Shown here: positions 63,408 through 64,000 of the stretch, piece after piece
Position numbering within the stretch: position 1 is the first letter of the stretch
Layout of the letters: each line of letters begins with the position of its first letter
Assembly: GCF_003400205.1 (NCBI RefSeq)
Contig: NZ_QUQV01000013.1
Location: 1 to 64,000 of the forward strand
Length of the DNA stretch: 64,000 bases
DNA from: Bacillus sp. HNG
GTDB lineage: Bacteria; Bacillota; Bacilli; Bacillales; Bacillaceae_L
Direction: 5' to 3'
Made by a program: the position numbers and the translations under genes
The notes under the pieces: model-generated
Seen by the model: only the letters and a program-made list of their open reading frames with translations
Told to the model about the DNA's origin: nothing
The model's database searches: none

Positions 63408-64000
63408 ATGTGGAAAGACATGGATGGGTTCCTTGAATCATATCAATTGATAAAAAATTGGCATGATGTCAATGTGTTAACACATCAAATCAGTACGGAA
63501 CAGTTACATCTTTCCCATGAGTTTGTCTTAAAAACGGTTTTTGAAATCACATTAAAAGAAATGGCGAAAGATTACGGACCACCGCCATGTGATTTTTCCT
63601 GGTTTGTGATGGGCAGTGCGGGAAGATGTGAACAGGCTGTGATTAGTGATCAGGATCATGGCATCCTCTATGAGGAGGCAAGTGAGTCTGCAGCTTCGTA
63701 TTTTTCTGTTTTTGGAAAAATGCTTGTTTCTGCCCTAGATTATATTGGTTATCCTCAATGCGAAGGAAATGTAATGAGCTCTAATCCATTATGGTGCCAA
63801 TCGAAGAGAAACTGGGAAATTCAAATCAAAAAGTGGATCCATGATAATACTTGGGAATCGTTAAGATACTTATTAATTTTTTGTGATGCGAGAGTAGTTG
63901 TGGGCGATGAGAAGAAGGTGCTGTCATTAAAGAATATCATCCATCAAACAATTGAGAAGCAACCAACTGTTTTGATGAGATTATTCGAGAACACAAAACA
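63408..64000 (+). CDS. DUF294 nucleotidyltransferase-like protein (partial)
   Basis: The frame is open to the window edge, so the 3' end is missing. The part seen has FSWFVMGSAGRCEQAVISDQDHGILYE, the nucleotidyltransferase motif GSxGR...DQDxG found in DUF294 and GlnD-like proteins, with the metal-binding Asp residues. It begins at ATG 63408 behind GGAAGTGG, or at ATG 63420. It follows amt and its terminator. A role as a uridylyltransferase-like nitrogen regulator is possible but unproven. Confidence 0.75.
   Translation, partial: MWKDMDGFLESYQLIKNWHDVNVLTHQISTEQLHLSHEFVLKTVFEITLKEMAKDYGPPPCDFSWFVMGSAGRCEQAVISDQDHGILYEEASESAASYFSVFGKMLVSALDYIGYPQCEGNVMSSNPLWCQSKRNWEIQIKKWIHDNTWESLRYLLIFCDARVVVGDEKKVLSLKNIIHQTIEKQPTVLMRLFENTK

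Overview
The window looks like a chromosomal segment of a low-GC, endospore-former-type Bacillaceae (Bacillus sensu lato). Many genes have direct Bacillus subtilis counterparts (yrkEFHIJ-type sulfur genes, yxjC/yxjF, mhqN/mhqD/mhqP-type quinone genes, asnO-like asnB, a thioredoxin-type arsC). Shine-Dalgarno sequences are strong AGGAGG types, TTG and GTG starts are common, and intrinsic terminators are abundant. No tRNA, rRNA, CRISPR array or transposase gene was seen.

Layout. 1-3600: small hypothetical genes including CPCC, SF0329-like, WapI-like and DUF4304 proteins, resembling an orphan immunity-gene array. 3601-7238: a small membrane protein, a GAP-family membrane protein divergent from a TetR regulator, and more than 2 kb of non-coding degenerate repeats. 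7239-9234: a resistance locus with a rifampin ADP-ribosyltransferase (N-terminus frameshifted) and an RlmA-type 23S rRNA methyltransferase. The methyltransferase sits behind a ~590-nt leader that encodes an ErmDL-like macrolide-stalling peptide and several terminators. 9904-14107: a higher-GC, probably acquired island with a secreted GH3 glycosidase (stop codon in its signal peptide) and a beta-helix lipoprotein. 14135-15040: a ferritin-like DUF2202 protein.

15218-20636: a persulfide/sulfide detoxification regulon: three TusA modules, DsrE, several rhodaneses, a rhodanese-MBL persulfide dioxygenase, a TauE exporter and the repressor CstR, with five CstR-type operators. 20844-25775: diaminopropionate ammonia-lyase, then a LysR regulator divergent from a GntP permease and 3-hydroxybutyrate dehydrogenase.

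25984-29713 and 38692-43932: two quinone/electrophile detoxification clusters (MarR regulators, VOC ring-cleaving dioxygenases, LLM oxidoreductase, FMN reductases, MhqN nitroreductase, MhqD hydrolase, DoxX/MhqP, pirin). Between them lies a complete pentose-phosphate operon (small stress protein, rpiA, zwf, tkt, NAD-type gnd, tal, pgi), followed by a convergent HxlR regulator. A recurring operator, TATCTTGAATTCGAGATA (MhqR-like), links both clusters and the pentose-phosphate operon. A second palindrome, GTTAC-ATAAA-GTAAC, links the HxlR regulator with the pentose-phosphate promoter and with an unknown gene. My inference is that quinone stress raises NADPH and pentose-phosphate supply through these sites.

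44129-46731: an arsR-arsI-arsB-arsC arsenic operon. 46792-50240: hotdog protein, GNAT acetyltransferase, purA, AraC regulator. 50561-64000: a nitrogen-assimilation cluster gltB-gltD-dapL-dapF-glnA-asnB-amt, followed by a partial DUF294 nucleotidyltransferase.

The strongest unusual observations are the ErmDL-like leader placed in front of an rlmA-type gene rather than an erm gene, and the doubly framed stress promoter of the pentose-phosphate operon. Four genes carry visible lesions: arr N-terminus, GH3 signal peptide, a VOC dioxygenase and an FMN reductase.
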